Shown here piece by piece: positions 1 through 7,825 of a stretch of DNA of 32,443 nt. Location: NCBI GenBank assembly GCA_903850545.1, contig CAINLW010000048.1, positions 1 to 32,443 on the forward strand. The letters are read 5' to 3'. This DNA is from an uncultured bacterium (GTDB lineage Bacteria > Patescibacteriota > Minisyncoccia > Phycocordibacterales > GWA1-40-21). The notes beneath the pieces were generated by a model. The model saw only the letters and a program-made list of their open reading frames with translations. It was not told the origin of the DNA and searched no databases. Both the position numbers and the translations under genes were made by a program. How positions within the stretch are numbered: the stretch's first letter is position 1; the number at the start of each line of letters is the position of its first letter.

Positions 1-278
1 GGCAACAGAGAAAGAATTGGGTCGAACCCTTGCGGAGTTTCGTTTTGTCCTTGAAACAAGCGGCCGATTTAGAAAAAACTTCCAATCATTTAGAATGGAA
101 GAAGTTTTTTCAGAAAATCGGCTCTAACCCTGAAATCAAGAACAAAACGGTTTCCATACGCTGGGGGGAATTATGGGATTTCGCTATGTCCGCCAAGGGC
201 GGACAAATTTCCGACTATTTTTGTATCGCTTCGCGATACTCTTTTGACCCGACCATTTTTGCCGATGTCTCTACCTGT

Positions 279-358
279 GCACGGGAGAGGACTTGAACCT
301 CCATGCCTTGCGGCACTAGCTCCTAAGGCTAGCGTGTCTGCCATTTCACCACCCGTGC
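279..358 (-). tRNA. tRNA-Leu(TAG)
   Basis: Cloverleaf on minus strand: acceptor GCACGGG/CCCGTGC, anticodon arm CTAGC-CTTAGGA-GCTAG, long variable arm, T-arm GGTTCAAGTCC; CCA not encoded. Confidence 0.93.
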
Positions 359-370
359 AATAAAACCAAG

Positions 371-444
371 TGCGTCCAGTTGGAGTCGAACCAACGACCT
401 TATCCTTAAGAGGGATTTGCTCTACCAGCTGAGCTATGGACGCA
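371..444 (-). tRNA. tRNA-Lys(CTT)
   Basis: TGCGTCC...GGACGCA acceptor, anticodon loop CTCTTAA (CTT), T-loop GGTTCGACTCC. Confidence 0.92.
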
Positions 445-582
445 GTTATGTTCTAAACGCAACATACACTAAAGTAACAGAAAAAATGATAAAAATCAAT
501 GTTAATCTGTCTATTTAATTAAAAATGATAATAGTGTATATTCAATTTAGAGGTAAGTACACTTTGAGGAGGTTTATATTAT

Positions 583-1050
583 ATGCAGACAAATAGATCT
601 TTGTTTTTATTTGTACGACACGTATTCTGGTATTTAATGTATCTTGTTAAATACTTTGAGTATGAGCTGTGGATTATGTATTTGCTTACACATGCTCCAG
701 TTTTGGTTGCTGTCTATCTTGGACAAATAGACCGTATTAAATGGGTGAATCAATTTGGAAGGAGTGCCAGAGACGCGTCAGATAGATTTTCTGATGGTTT
801 AAGTAACAACATATTCTTCGAGAAGCGATTAAAAAAACTTCTTGTAAATATCGTCGCGTATGCTAGTGTCCATGGTCTGTTAGGCAAAAATGGTAAGAAA
901 ATTGAAGAATTAGCGGTTGACTTAAAGGAGGGGGCCATCGAAGCAATTGGATTGTCAATTATTATATATCCAATATATAACATGACTCTAGGTTTTGCGA
1001 TATATAATATAGCGAAGAGATTGATTGCATGGTTCGTTGGTCAGTTTTAA
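583..1050 (+). CDS. hypothetical membrane-associated protein, 155 aa
   Basis: ORF with strong SD (gaggaggt) about 8-15 nt upstream, hydrophobic segments at both ends; followed by hairpin ggggtcctg...caggatccttttt. Confidence 0.65.
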   Translation: MQTNRSLFLFVRHVFWYLMYLVKYFEYELWIMYLLTHAPVLVAVYLGQIDRIKWVNQFGRSARDASDRFSDGLSNNIFFEKRLKKLLVNIVAYASVHGLLGKNGKKIEELAVDLKEGAIEAIGLSIIIYPIYNMTLGFAIYNIAKRLIAWFVGQF

Positions 1051-1092
1051 GGGGTCCTGAGTGGAATATAATTCTGCACAGGATCCTTTTTA
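1051..1092 (+). terminator. rho-independent terminator-like hairpin
   Basis: ggggtcctg ... caggatcc followed by ttttt after the 583-1050 ORF. Confidence 0.55.
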
Positions 1093-1096
1093 ATTG

Positions 1097-1265
1097 GTGC
1101 CTGGGGTGGGAAGTTCGACCCTTACAGGGTCAGTATCCCCATTGGATATTTTGTTTCGCTATGCTCGCAAAATATACACAATGGGGCTTCGATTTCCACA
1201 CGAAAGTGCTCCCAGCACTTTCTCCCAGGCACAATAAAAAAACCGCTTTGTGCGGATTTTTTAGT
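1097..1265 (-). other. tRNA-tail-flanked structured element downstream of tRNA-Leu(TAA) (core type B)
   Basis: Direct tail copy 1097-1111 is identical to 1266-1280 (GTGCCTGGGGTGGGA); inverted tail copy is split by hairpin 1202-1222; conserved hairpins at 1146-1175 and 1117-1131 shared with the Cys and Phe units. Confidence 0.7.
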
Positions 1266-1266
1266 G

Positions 1267-1351
1267 TGCCTGGGGTGGGAATCGAACCCACATGATGTTG
1301 CCACCGAGAGATTTTAAGTCTCTAGCGTCTACCAATTTCGCCACCCAGGCA
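1267..1351 (-). tRNA. tRNA-Leu(TAA)
   Basis: TGCCTGG acceptor, anticodon arm AGAGA-CTTAAAA-TCTCT, class II variable arm, T-arm GTGGGTTCGATTCCCAC. Confidence 0.93.
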
Positions 1352-1374
1352 GGATAATAATGCGTATTAAAATT

Positions 1375-1649
1375 TGGGTCCCACCCCAAATCTTAATTAG
1401 GAGAAACGTGATTACGCTTTCGGTCACGAATAATTTGTTCGCCGTCGCTCACAAATTTTCGCTACCCCGACTCGCACCCGATTTTTGCTTAAATCGGACT
1501 TCGTGACTCTTACAGAGTCTGTACACCTGTTCTGTTTTATATTTTGCTATCGCTTATATAAAACTATCACAGGTCTTGCGTTTGGGTCCCAACCCAATCT
1601 CACTCCGTCTTTCGATTCTCCCCGAAACTCACTTCCAGTGAGTTTCTTG
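1375..1649 (-). other. tRNA-tail-associated structured element downstream of tRNA-Cys (core type B, extended)
   Basis: Inverted T-arm copy TTCGATTCTCCCC at 1611-1623 next to 10-bp hairpin 1624-1646; hairpins 1581-1599, 1534-1564, 1505-1519, 1432-1457 match the core motifs at Leu and Phe. Confidence 0.65.
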
Positions 1650-1721
1650 AGGCCTGGGGGAGAATCGAACTCCCGCATATTCCTTTTGCAGAGGAATGCT
1701 TTACCACTTAGCAACCAGGCC
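1650..1721 (-). tRNA. tRNA-Cys(GCA)
   Basis: GGCCTGG/CCAGGCC acceptor, anticodon arm TTCCT-CTGCAAA-AGGAA, T-arm GGGAGTTCGATTCTCCC. Confidence 0.92.
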
Positions 1722-1790
1722 ATTTGTTATTTAATTAAAATTTTCGTGGGATTTCGTTAATATTCGTAGTTCCTATTTTCGCATATTCAA

Positions 1791-2114
1791 TTAATTTAAA
1801 GGAATAGTATCTATTTTTTGTCTATGTTTTTCACCCAGATCAATTTGAAAATCAAAAGTGGGGATTCTACCTAATTTTGTATGATTTTTAATATATTGTC
1901 TAAATTCCGACCTCATTCTCTTGGCGAATTCAAGAGCTGCAGCCTCCTTGTCTTCAGGTAGAACTGTAAAAAGAATATTAACATATTTTTCATCATTTGA
2001 AAGTCTAACATCAGTAATCGTGATGAGAGAAGCGCCGTTTGATTCTTTTTGCATAAATTCTGCGGCTGCAGTTTTAACTATTCTCATTATTCTTTCAGAT
2101 CTATTTTCAGACAT
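1791..2114 (-). CDS. rbfA: ribosome-binding factor A
   Basis: MSENRSERIMRIVKTAAAEFMQKES...LITITDVRLSNDEKYVNILFTVLP is RbfA-like; adjacent to infB. Confidence 0.88.
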   Translation of the reverse strand: MSENRSERIMRIVKTAAAEFMQKESNGASLITITDVRLSNDEKYVNILFTVLPEDKEAAALEFAKRMRSEFRQYIKNHTKLGRIPTFDFQIDLGEKHRQKIDTIPLN

Positions 2115-2142
2115 GTTTTTTTGTATTGTTTATTGTTTGTGT

Positions 2143-2183
2143 TTATTCGTAGCCATTCGTAACATTCGCATAATTTTCGTATC
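2143..2183 (+). repeat. TTATTCGTAGCCATTCGTA(A/C)... intergenic repeat, copy 1
   Basis: About 41 bp, near-identical to 6144-6184 and to the inverse of 22591-22631. Confidence 0.85.
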
Positions 2184-2186
2184 TTA

Positions 2187-3731
2187 TTATTTTTCCATTA
2201 CTTTATAAACTTGAATCTTATCTCCAGGTAAGGGTATAATTTCTGATTGAAACTGACAACCAAATTCAACACCTTCACGCACTTCGCCAACTTTGTTTTT
2301 GTCTTTTTGTAAATCTCTAATTTTGCCTCTGCCTATTTCAACATCCTTACGTATTATTTTAGCTTCTTCTCCAACAAAAACAGTTCCTTTTTCTACTCGA
2401 GCTCCAAGAACATGTTTATCTTTTGTTGTACTAAAGTTTTTTAACACTTTTATTTCGGAAGTAACTTCCTCAACCATAATTTTGGGTGTTCTTTTTTCAA
2501 CTTCTTCAGCTAGCCACTCTGCAATCTTATAAATTATATCAAAGGTTTTTATTTCTATTCCAGAACGTTCGGCCAAGTCCTTTGCGGAAGCGTCCACTTT
2601 AACATCGAAACCAAGTATGATGGCTGGATTTCTTCCGAATGCTTGTTTAACATCATTTTCTGAAATATTACCTGTACCAGCTCCAACAATTTTGATAGTT
2701 ATTTTTTCTTTATTTAATTTGTCAATTTCGTGTTCAACTGCATGTATAGATCCTGCGGCCTCAGTTTTTATCATAATTCTAATAATATTTAAGTCAGCCT
2801 CATCATTTGTAACTTCAGCACTATAATTTTTAATTGGAATTTTTTTCTCTTTCTCCTTTTCTTCTAAAATATATTCTTCGGCATCTTTTTTATTATCAAA
2901 TGTTACGAAGTATCCACCAGCTTTTGGAAGTTTATCAAAGCCAATAATTCTGATGGGGGATGAGAAAACCGCCTCAGTTATTTTTTTACCCAAAAAACTT
3001 TCCATCATTCTTGTTGGTGCGATTCTGTCTCCACAAACCACGTACATCCCAGTTCCGATGTGACCGTCTTTTATTACCAGCACCGCAGTCATCCCTTTTT
3101 GTTTATCAAGGTGAGCTTCTATAACAATACCCTCAGCAAGTTTTTTTGTATCTCCTGTAAGTTCCTCCATTTCGGCTACTAGAAGTATCATGTCCATAAG
3201 TTCTGGCACGCCTTGCCCGGTTTTTGCAGAGATAGGTATATATGGTATTGATCCACCGTAACCTTCAATATAGATCCCATTTTCTACCAAACTATTTTTA
3301 GTTTTTTCTACATTTGCGCCAGGTCGGTCAATTTTATTTATTGCAATAATATATGGAATTCTGCTGTCGACAATACATTTCAAGGCTTCAAGCGTTTGTT
3401 TTTTTACTCCTTCTTCTGCGGAAACGACAAGTACTGCAACATCAGCGATTTTTGTTCCGCAAGTTCTCATAAATCCAAAAGCCTCATGTCCTGGAGTATC
3501 AAGAAAAGTAATTCTCTCATCTTTTCCTTCAGGCGTTTTGTGTACAACTTCATATGCAGAAATTCTTTGGGTAATTCCTCCAGCCTCTGTGTCAACAATG
3601 TTAGTTTTCCTAATATAGTCTAAAAGAGTTGATTTTCCATGGTCAATATGCCCCATTATACAAACAATGGGTGAACGCTTTATTATTGAGTTTTCAGAAA
3701 GTTTTTTAGGCATAGGTTGACAGTTTAGCAT
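2187..3731 (-). CDS. infB: translation initiation factor IF-2 (short form)
   Basis: GTPase motifs GHIDHGKSTLLD, DTPGHEAF, NKID; 514 aa, lacking a long N-terminal region; alternative ATG at 3713 (MPKKLSE). Confidence 0.95.
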   Translation of the reverse strand: MLNCQPMPKKLSENSIIKRSPIVCIMGHIDHGKSTLLDYIRKTNIVDTEAGGITQRISAYEVVHKTPEGKDERITFLDTPGHEAFGFMRTCGTKIADVAVLVVSAEEGVKKQTLEALKCIVDSRIPYIIAINKIDRPGANVEKTKNSLVENGIYIEGYGGSIPYIPISAKTGQGVPELMDMILLVAEMEELTGDTKKLAEGIVIEAHLDKQKGMTAVLVIKDGHIGTGMYVVCGDRIAPTRMMESFLGKKITEAVFSSPIRIIGFDKLPKAGGYFVTFDNKKDAEEYILEEKEKEKKIPIKNYSAEVTNDEADLNIIRIMIKTEAAGSIHAVEHEIDKLNKEKITIKIVGAGTGNISENDVKQAFGRNPAIILGFDVKVDASAKDLAERSGIEIKTFDIIYKIAEWLAEEVEKRTPKIMVEEVTSEIKVLKNFSTTKDKHVLGARVEKGTVFVGEEAKIIRKDVEIGRGKIRDLQKDKNKVGEVREGVEFGCQFQSEIIPLPGDKIQVYKVMEK

Positions 3732-3767
3732 TTTAACGTGGTTTTTGCCAGCTAAATTAGCTGTAAG

Positions 3768-3853
3768 CTGTTAGAAAATACAAATTTTAAAAGGATTTTT
3801 CGCTTTGCGAAAACCCCTTTTAAAATTTGTATTTTTGTGTATTTTCTAACACC
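3768..3853 (-). terminator. large palindromic hairpin between the DUF4446 gene and infB
   Basis: TGTTAGAAAATACAAATTTTAAAAGG ... CCTTTTAAAATTTGTATTTT...ATTTTCTAACA with inner TTTTCGCTTTGCGAAAA. Confidence 0.6.
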
Positions 3854-3873
3854 TAAAAGCTAGTAGCTGATAG

Positions 3874-4338
3874 CTATTCTAAGATGTTTTCTTTAGCTTT
3901 TTGCAATGCCGTTTTTTCTTCAGAAGTTAGCTCATATTCAGACGACATGTCTTTAATTGGCTTAGAAAACACACTTAAATGATCTCTAGAATATATACTA
4001 GATATTACAACTCCATCTCCTTCGCTATTTATAAGAGCGGTGGCAAAACTTTGATTACTTCCTGAACCATTTCCTTTGAAAGGGTTAAATCTAACAGTTT
4101 CGTTTCCGGAAACTGTCTTTTTTAGTTTTTTGTCTACAATATCTAATTTCTCAGTGGTTTTTTCTGCATATTTTTTAAGTATATCCGTATCTTTTCGTAG
4201 AATACTTATTGCGTCATCTATAGAACCATTTCTGCTTCCAAGAAGTTTTCTTAATTTTATTTCAAGTCTAATAATCCAAGTTAAGAGTAGTAAAATTATA
4301 ATTGCAACTCCAATAATCATATATGTTTCAAAAGTCAT
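3874..4338 (-). CDS. DUF4446 family protein
   Basis: N-terminal TM (MIIGVAIIILLLLTWIIRLEIKLRKLLG) then FNPF...GSNQSFATALINSEGDGVVISSIYSRDHLSVFSKPI, characteristic of DUF4446; start taken as MTFETYM. Confidence 0.85.
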   Translation of the reverse strand: MTFETYMIIGVAIIILLLLTWIIRLEIKLRKLLGSRNGSIDDAISILRKDTDILKKYAEKTTEKLDIVDKKLKKTVSGNETVRFNPFKGNGSGSNQSFATALINSEGDGVVISSIYSRDHLSVFSKPIKDMSSEYELTSEEKTALQKAKENILE

Positions 4339-4388
4339 AGTGTGAATTATATATTTATTTATATCAATTTGCAATTTTTTATAAAAGA

Positions 4389-4437
4389 AAAAGCCCGCCA
4401 AACGATGGAGAGCTTCTCCTTGTTTGTGCGGGCTTAC
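4389..4437 (-). terminator. hairpin terminator of the 4434-4784 gene
   Basis: aagcccgc ... gcgggctt with A/T tract, overlapping the stop codon region. Confidence 0.6.
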
Positions 4438-4784
4438 TGAAAAACTCGGAGCCAGAATCTGTCTGGAAAGAAACGACTTATCTGAACTTTGGTTGGTATG
4501 TGGTCTCCAACTTCCATACAGTCGCAAACTGACTTGGAAACATAGACCCACTGTGTTCCTTTTGATGTGGATATTGCGAGCATATCATTTACTCCAAACC
4601 AGCTATTTAACCCGACATCGAGCCGGGGATATACGCGGAACCATATCTTTTCTATTTTGCCGCGTTCCATCATCTGCGGCTGTCCGATGAAATCGAGATC
4701 GAATATCTCGCACAGCCATCGGAACAATGTTTTTATATCCTTCTTTAACATTGTTGCACCACTATCCTTCATAATTTTTTCCAT
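4434..4784 (-). CDS. hypothetical protein, 116 aa
   Basis: Minus ORF with strong SD (ggaggg) 5' of ATG and a hairpin at the stop. Confidence 0.65.
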   Translation of the reverse strand: MEKIMKDSGATMLKKDIKTLFRWLCEIFDLDFIGQPQMMERGKIEKIWFRVYPRLDVGLNSWFGVNDMLAISTSKGTQWVYVSKSVCDCMEVGDHIPTKVQISRFFPDRFWLRVFQ

Positions 4785-4884
4785 ATTTCCCTCCGTCCGA
4801 AGATTTTTTTTGTATTTGTGCTGCTTGTCTAATTATAGTATAATAGAACGGATTTGTCAAATTGTAAAAAACCATCAAATTGTT

Positions 4885-6111
4885 ATGCTTTATAAACAAA
4901 TGCAAAAAATATATTTAGACAACTCTGCCACAACACCAGTAGATAAAGAAGTTTTGAAAACAATGGCCAAATATTGGTCAAGCAATTTTGCAAATCCAAG
5001 TTCAATACATTCAATGGGTGTTACGGCAAAAATTGCGCTTCAAAAATCTAGAAAGATAATTGCGGATTTAATAAACGGACATGATAGAGAAATAATTTTT
5101 ACTTCAGGTGGAACTGAAGCAAACAACTTGGCAATTTTTGGTTTAATAAATGACGTAAGAAAATCAAACAGGAAATATTCAGAAATTCATATTATTACTA
5201 CCGAAATCGAACACAGTTCTATTCTTGAATGTTTAAAGGAAATTGAATCTAGGGGTGGAAAAATAGATTATTTGAAAGTGGACGAATTTGGACTAATAAA
5301 TCCAAAAGATTTGCGAGAAATGATTAAGCCCGAAACGTTGCTTGTTTCGATCGGTTATGCAAATGGAGAAATTGGAGTTGTTCAATCTATTAAAGAAATA
5401 GCAAAAGAAATCAGAAACAAAAGAAGAGAATACAGCGGTAGCAGGTTTGGTCAGCCGTATTTGCATATAGATGCGTCAGCCGGTGGACTTTATCTAAACA
5501 TAAATGTGGAAGAACTAGGGGTTGATCTTATGACACTCGATGCACAAAAAATATACGGTCCAAAAGGAGTTGGTGCGCTTTTTGTTCGCGATGGAATAAA
5601 AATAAGCCCAATGATTTTTGGTGGAGGACAAGAAAGAGGAATTAGAAGTGGAACAGAAAATATTCCGCTGATTGTTGGCTTTGCAAAAGCTTTTGAAATC
5701 GCAAGAAAAATGAAAGACAAGGAAAGTTTAAGATTAATAAAGATAAGAGATGAATTTTTTAAATTAGTTAAAAGATTCGTTCCAAATGTTGTAATTAATG
5801 GTAGTTTGGATGCTCGACTTCCAAGTAATATTAATATTTCTGTCCCTGATCAAGATGGGGAAATGTTAGTTTTTAGATTAGATGAAGCTGGAATAATATG
5901 TTCTTCTTCAAGTGCCTGTGCTTCTGGAAGCGGGGAATCGGTAGTAGTAAGAAAACTTGCTGAAAAAACTGGCGCAAGTAAAGAAGAAATAGACTCCCGT
6001 GCCAAATCAACCCTTAGGTTTTCATTGGGGAAAGCCACAAAAATGAATAATATTAAAAAGTTGTTAAAAGTTTTAAAGAAATTGACTGGTGATTCGAAAG
6101 TTTGTTTTTAA
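4885..6111 (+). CDS. cysteine desulfurase (NifS/IscS class V aminotransferase)
   Basis: YLDNSATTP, TSGGTEANN, HIDASAGG, DAQKIYGPKGVGALFVR, SSSSACASGSGE; ORF-track N-terminal extension is probably not translated. Confidence 0.93.
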   Translation: MLYKQMQKIYLDNSATTPVDKEVLKTMAKYWSSNFANPSSIHSMGVTAKIALQKSRKIIADLINGHDREIIFTSGGTEANNLAIFGLINDVRKSNRKYSEIHIITTEIEHSSILECLKEIESRGGKIDYLKVDEFGLINPKDLREMIKPETLLVSIGYANGEIGVVQSIKEIAKEIRNKRREYSGSRFGQPYLHIDASAGGLYLNINVEELGVDLMTLDAQKIYGPKGVGALFVRDGIKISPMIFGGGQERGIRSGTENIPLIVGFAKAFEIARKMKDKESLRLIKIRDEFFKLVKRFVPNVVINGSLDARLPSNINISVPDQDGEMLVFRLDEAGIICSSSSACASGSGESVVVRKLAEKTGASKEEIDSRAKSTLRFSLGKATKMNNIKKLLKVLKKLTGDSKVCF

Positions 6112-6143
6112 GGTAACATTGTATTATAATATTTATTAGTTAA

Positions 6144-6184
6144 TTATTCGTAGCCATTCGTAAAATTCGCATAATTTTCGTATC
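6144..6184 (+). repeat. TTATTCGTAGCCATTCGTAAAATTCGCATAATTTTCGTATC intergenic repeat, copy 2
   Basis: Near-identical to 2143-2183. Confidence 0.85.
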
Positions 6185-6187
6185 CTA

Positions 6188-7048
6188 ATGGAACACCTTA
6201 CTAAACAACAAATAATACTACTTACACTTTTGGTTAGTTTTGTCACGTCTATTGCGACGGGGATTGTTACAGTTGCCCTTATGAACCAGGCTCCTGTGGG
6301 AGTTGTTCAAACAATAAATAAAGTTGTTGAAAGAACCATTGAAACTGTTTCTGCTCCAACAAAAGAGACTCAAACAATAGTTAAGGAAACAGTGGTTGTT
6401 AGTACTGATGACCAAATTGTTAGCGCAATAGAGAAAAATTCAAAAAATGTAATAAGAATTTATAGGACAAATACTGATCCAACTGCGGACTCAAATCAAA
6501 TGGTATTTGTTGGTTTAGGAGCGCTCATTTCAAGTGAAGGAATGATTGCAACTGACAATAATATAATTTCTGATGGCGGAAAGTATTTTGCAACTCCTGC
6601 AGATAAGTTACTTGAATTAACCGTTGTGAGATCAGTTGGCGGAGAAAAGATTGCTTTGCTGAAAATAAAAAATGATGAAAAAAATCCAGTAACTTTTCCA
6701 AGTGTTGTTATTTCAAAGAGTGATTTAAAATTGGGACAGGCTGTAATTTATATTGGGGGAGAAACAAAAGACTCGGTTTTTAACGGAATAATTTCTAGTT
6801 TATCTGCAAAAGAAATAAAACCTACCGATAATGCTACATCTACTTTAGTTACAACAAAAATATCATCAATTGAAACATCAATACCAAACAACTTTATTTC
6901 AGGTGGTTTGTTACTCAATCTTTCAGGAGAACTTGTGGGAATAAAAACTGTTTTTGTAGATAGTTCAAAAACCGATTTATTTACTTCAAGTACCGATATT
7001 CAAACAGCACTTTCTGCAGTTTCAAATTCTCAGAAAAAAGCTCAATAA
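6188..7048 (+). CDS. HtrA/DegP-like trypsin-fold membrane protein, probably catalytically degenerate
   Basis: N-terminal TM; GLGALISSEGMIATDNNIIS, ALLKIK, ISGGLLLNLSGELVGIKT resemble S1C motifs, with His and Asp positions changed. Confidence 0.65.
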   Translation: MEHLTKQQIILLTLLVSFVTSIATGIVTVALMNQAPVGVVQTINKVVERTIETVSAPTKETQTIVKETVVVSTDDQIVSAIEKNSKNVIRIYRTNTDPTADSNQMVFVGLGALISSEGMIATDNNIISDGGKYFATPADKLLELTVVRSVGGEKIALLKIKNDEKNPVTFPSVVISKSDLKLGQAVIYIGGETKDSVFNGIISSLSAKEIKPTDNATSTLVTTKISSIETSIPNNFISGGLLLNLSGELVGIKTVFVDSSKTDLFTSSTDIQTALSAVSNSQKKAQ

Positions 7049-7092
7049 TTTTATTGATAAAAAGTCAGATTACTATTTAATATAAATTTATT

Positions 7093-7722
7093 ATGGAAAA
7101 TGAACAAAAAAATTCAGGAAATTTGGTGAACAAAAACGAAATAGTATCTGATAAAATAAAAGAAACGAATGGATTTGATATAGAAAAATTAAAAATGAAA
7201 TTAAACGTTCTAGTAATGAAGATTTTATCAGAATGGAACGGTGAAAAAAGTGCAAAAAAAGCTAATATATCTGGAGAAACCGTAAATTTATCAAAATTAG
7301 ATCTCAGTCCTTATCAAAAAGATGATAGTGAATTATTTGGTAGTTACACAATAAATCTAGAATCAATAGGGGTGAATTATTTAAAAAAAGAAATTATAAT
7401 AAAAATATTAGACGTTAAAGACCTTGGACATTTCAACGGCAGATCAAGATCTGAATTAGTAAAGTATGTTGTTAAAACATATGGCGAAAAGTATTATATT
7501 CCAGGACTTGAATATGAAAATTATTTAGTTGAAAATCCAGACATGATCCCGGAAGAAATTAAAGATGGTAATAGATACAATTTTATTGGTTCATTTGTGC
7601 GTGGTGTAGATGGTGAGTGTGGTATTCCATTTGTTAAATTTGGTGCCAAATTTCATCACGGTTTAACTGAGCTTAATGGTAATTATGGTAATGAAAATCG
7701 TGTTGTTCTCATTGAGAAATGA
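7093..7722 (+). CDS. hypothetical protein, 209 aa
   Basis: Uninterrupted plus ORF between co-oriented genes; no family recognised. Confidence 0.7.
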   Translation: MENEQKNSGNLVNKNEIVSDKIKETNGFDIEKLKMKLNVLVMKILSEWNGEKSAKKANISGETVNLSKLDLSPYQKDDSELFGSYTINLESIGVNYLKKEIIIKILDVKDLGHFNGRSRSELVKYVVKTYGEKYYIPGLEYENYLVENPDMIPEEIKDGNRYNFIGSFVRGVDGECGIPFVKFGAKFHHGLTELNGNYGNENRVVLIEK

Positions 7723-7825
7723 TTACTAGTTTAATCCCCAATGTTATTTCTTTGACTTTTTGTGATTTTAATATAAACTTTATTTTGAAAGTGTTTTTTA
7801 CTTTCAACTTTATAACTTTTAACTT

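Noticed and set aside
30-296. ORF 30-296 (+)
   Set aside because: Runs into tRNA-Leu(TAG) antisense and covers strong hairpins; not a plausible CDS.
1029-1295. ORF 1029-1295 (+) and antisense ORF 1122-1304
   Set aside because: They overlap the tRNA-Leu(TAA) tail element; the open frame is explained by the structured non-coding sequence.
4567-4884. N-terminal 106 aa of the cysteine desulfurase ORF
   Set aside because: Overlaps the opposite-strand 4434-4784 gene; the conserved domain starts at MQKIYLDNSATTP.
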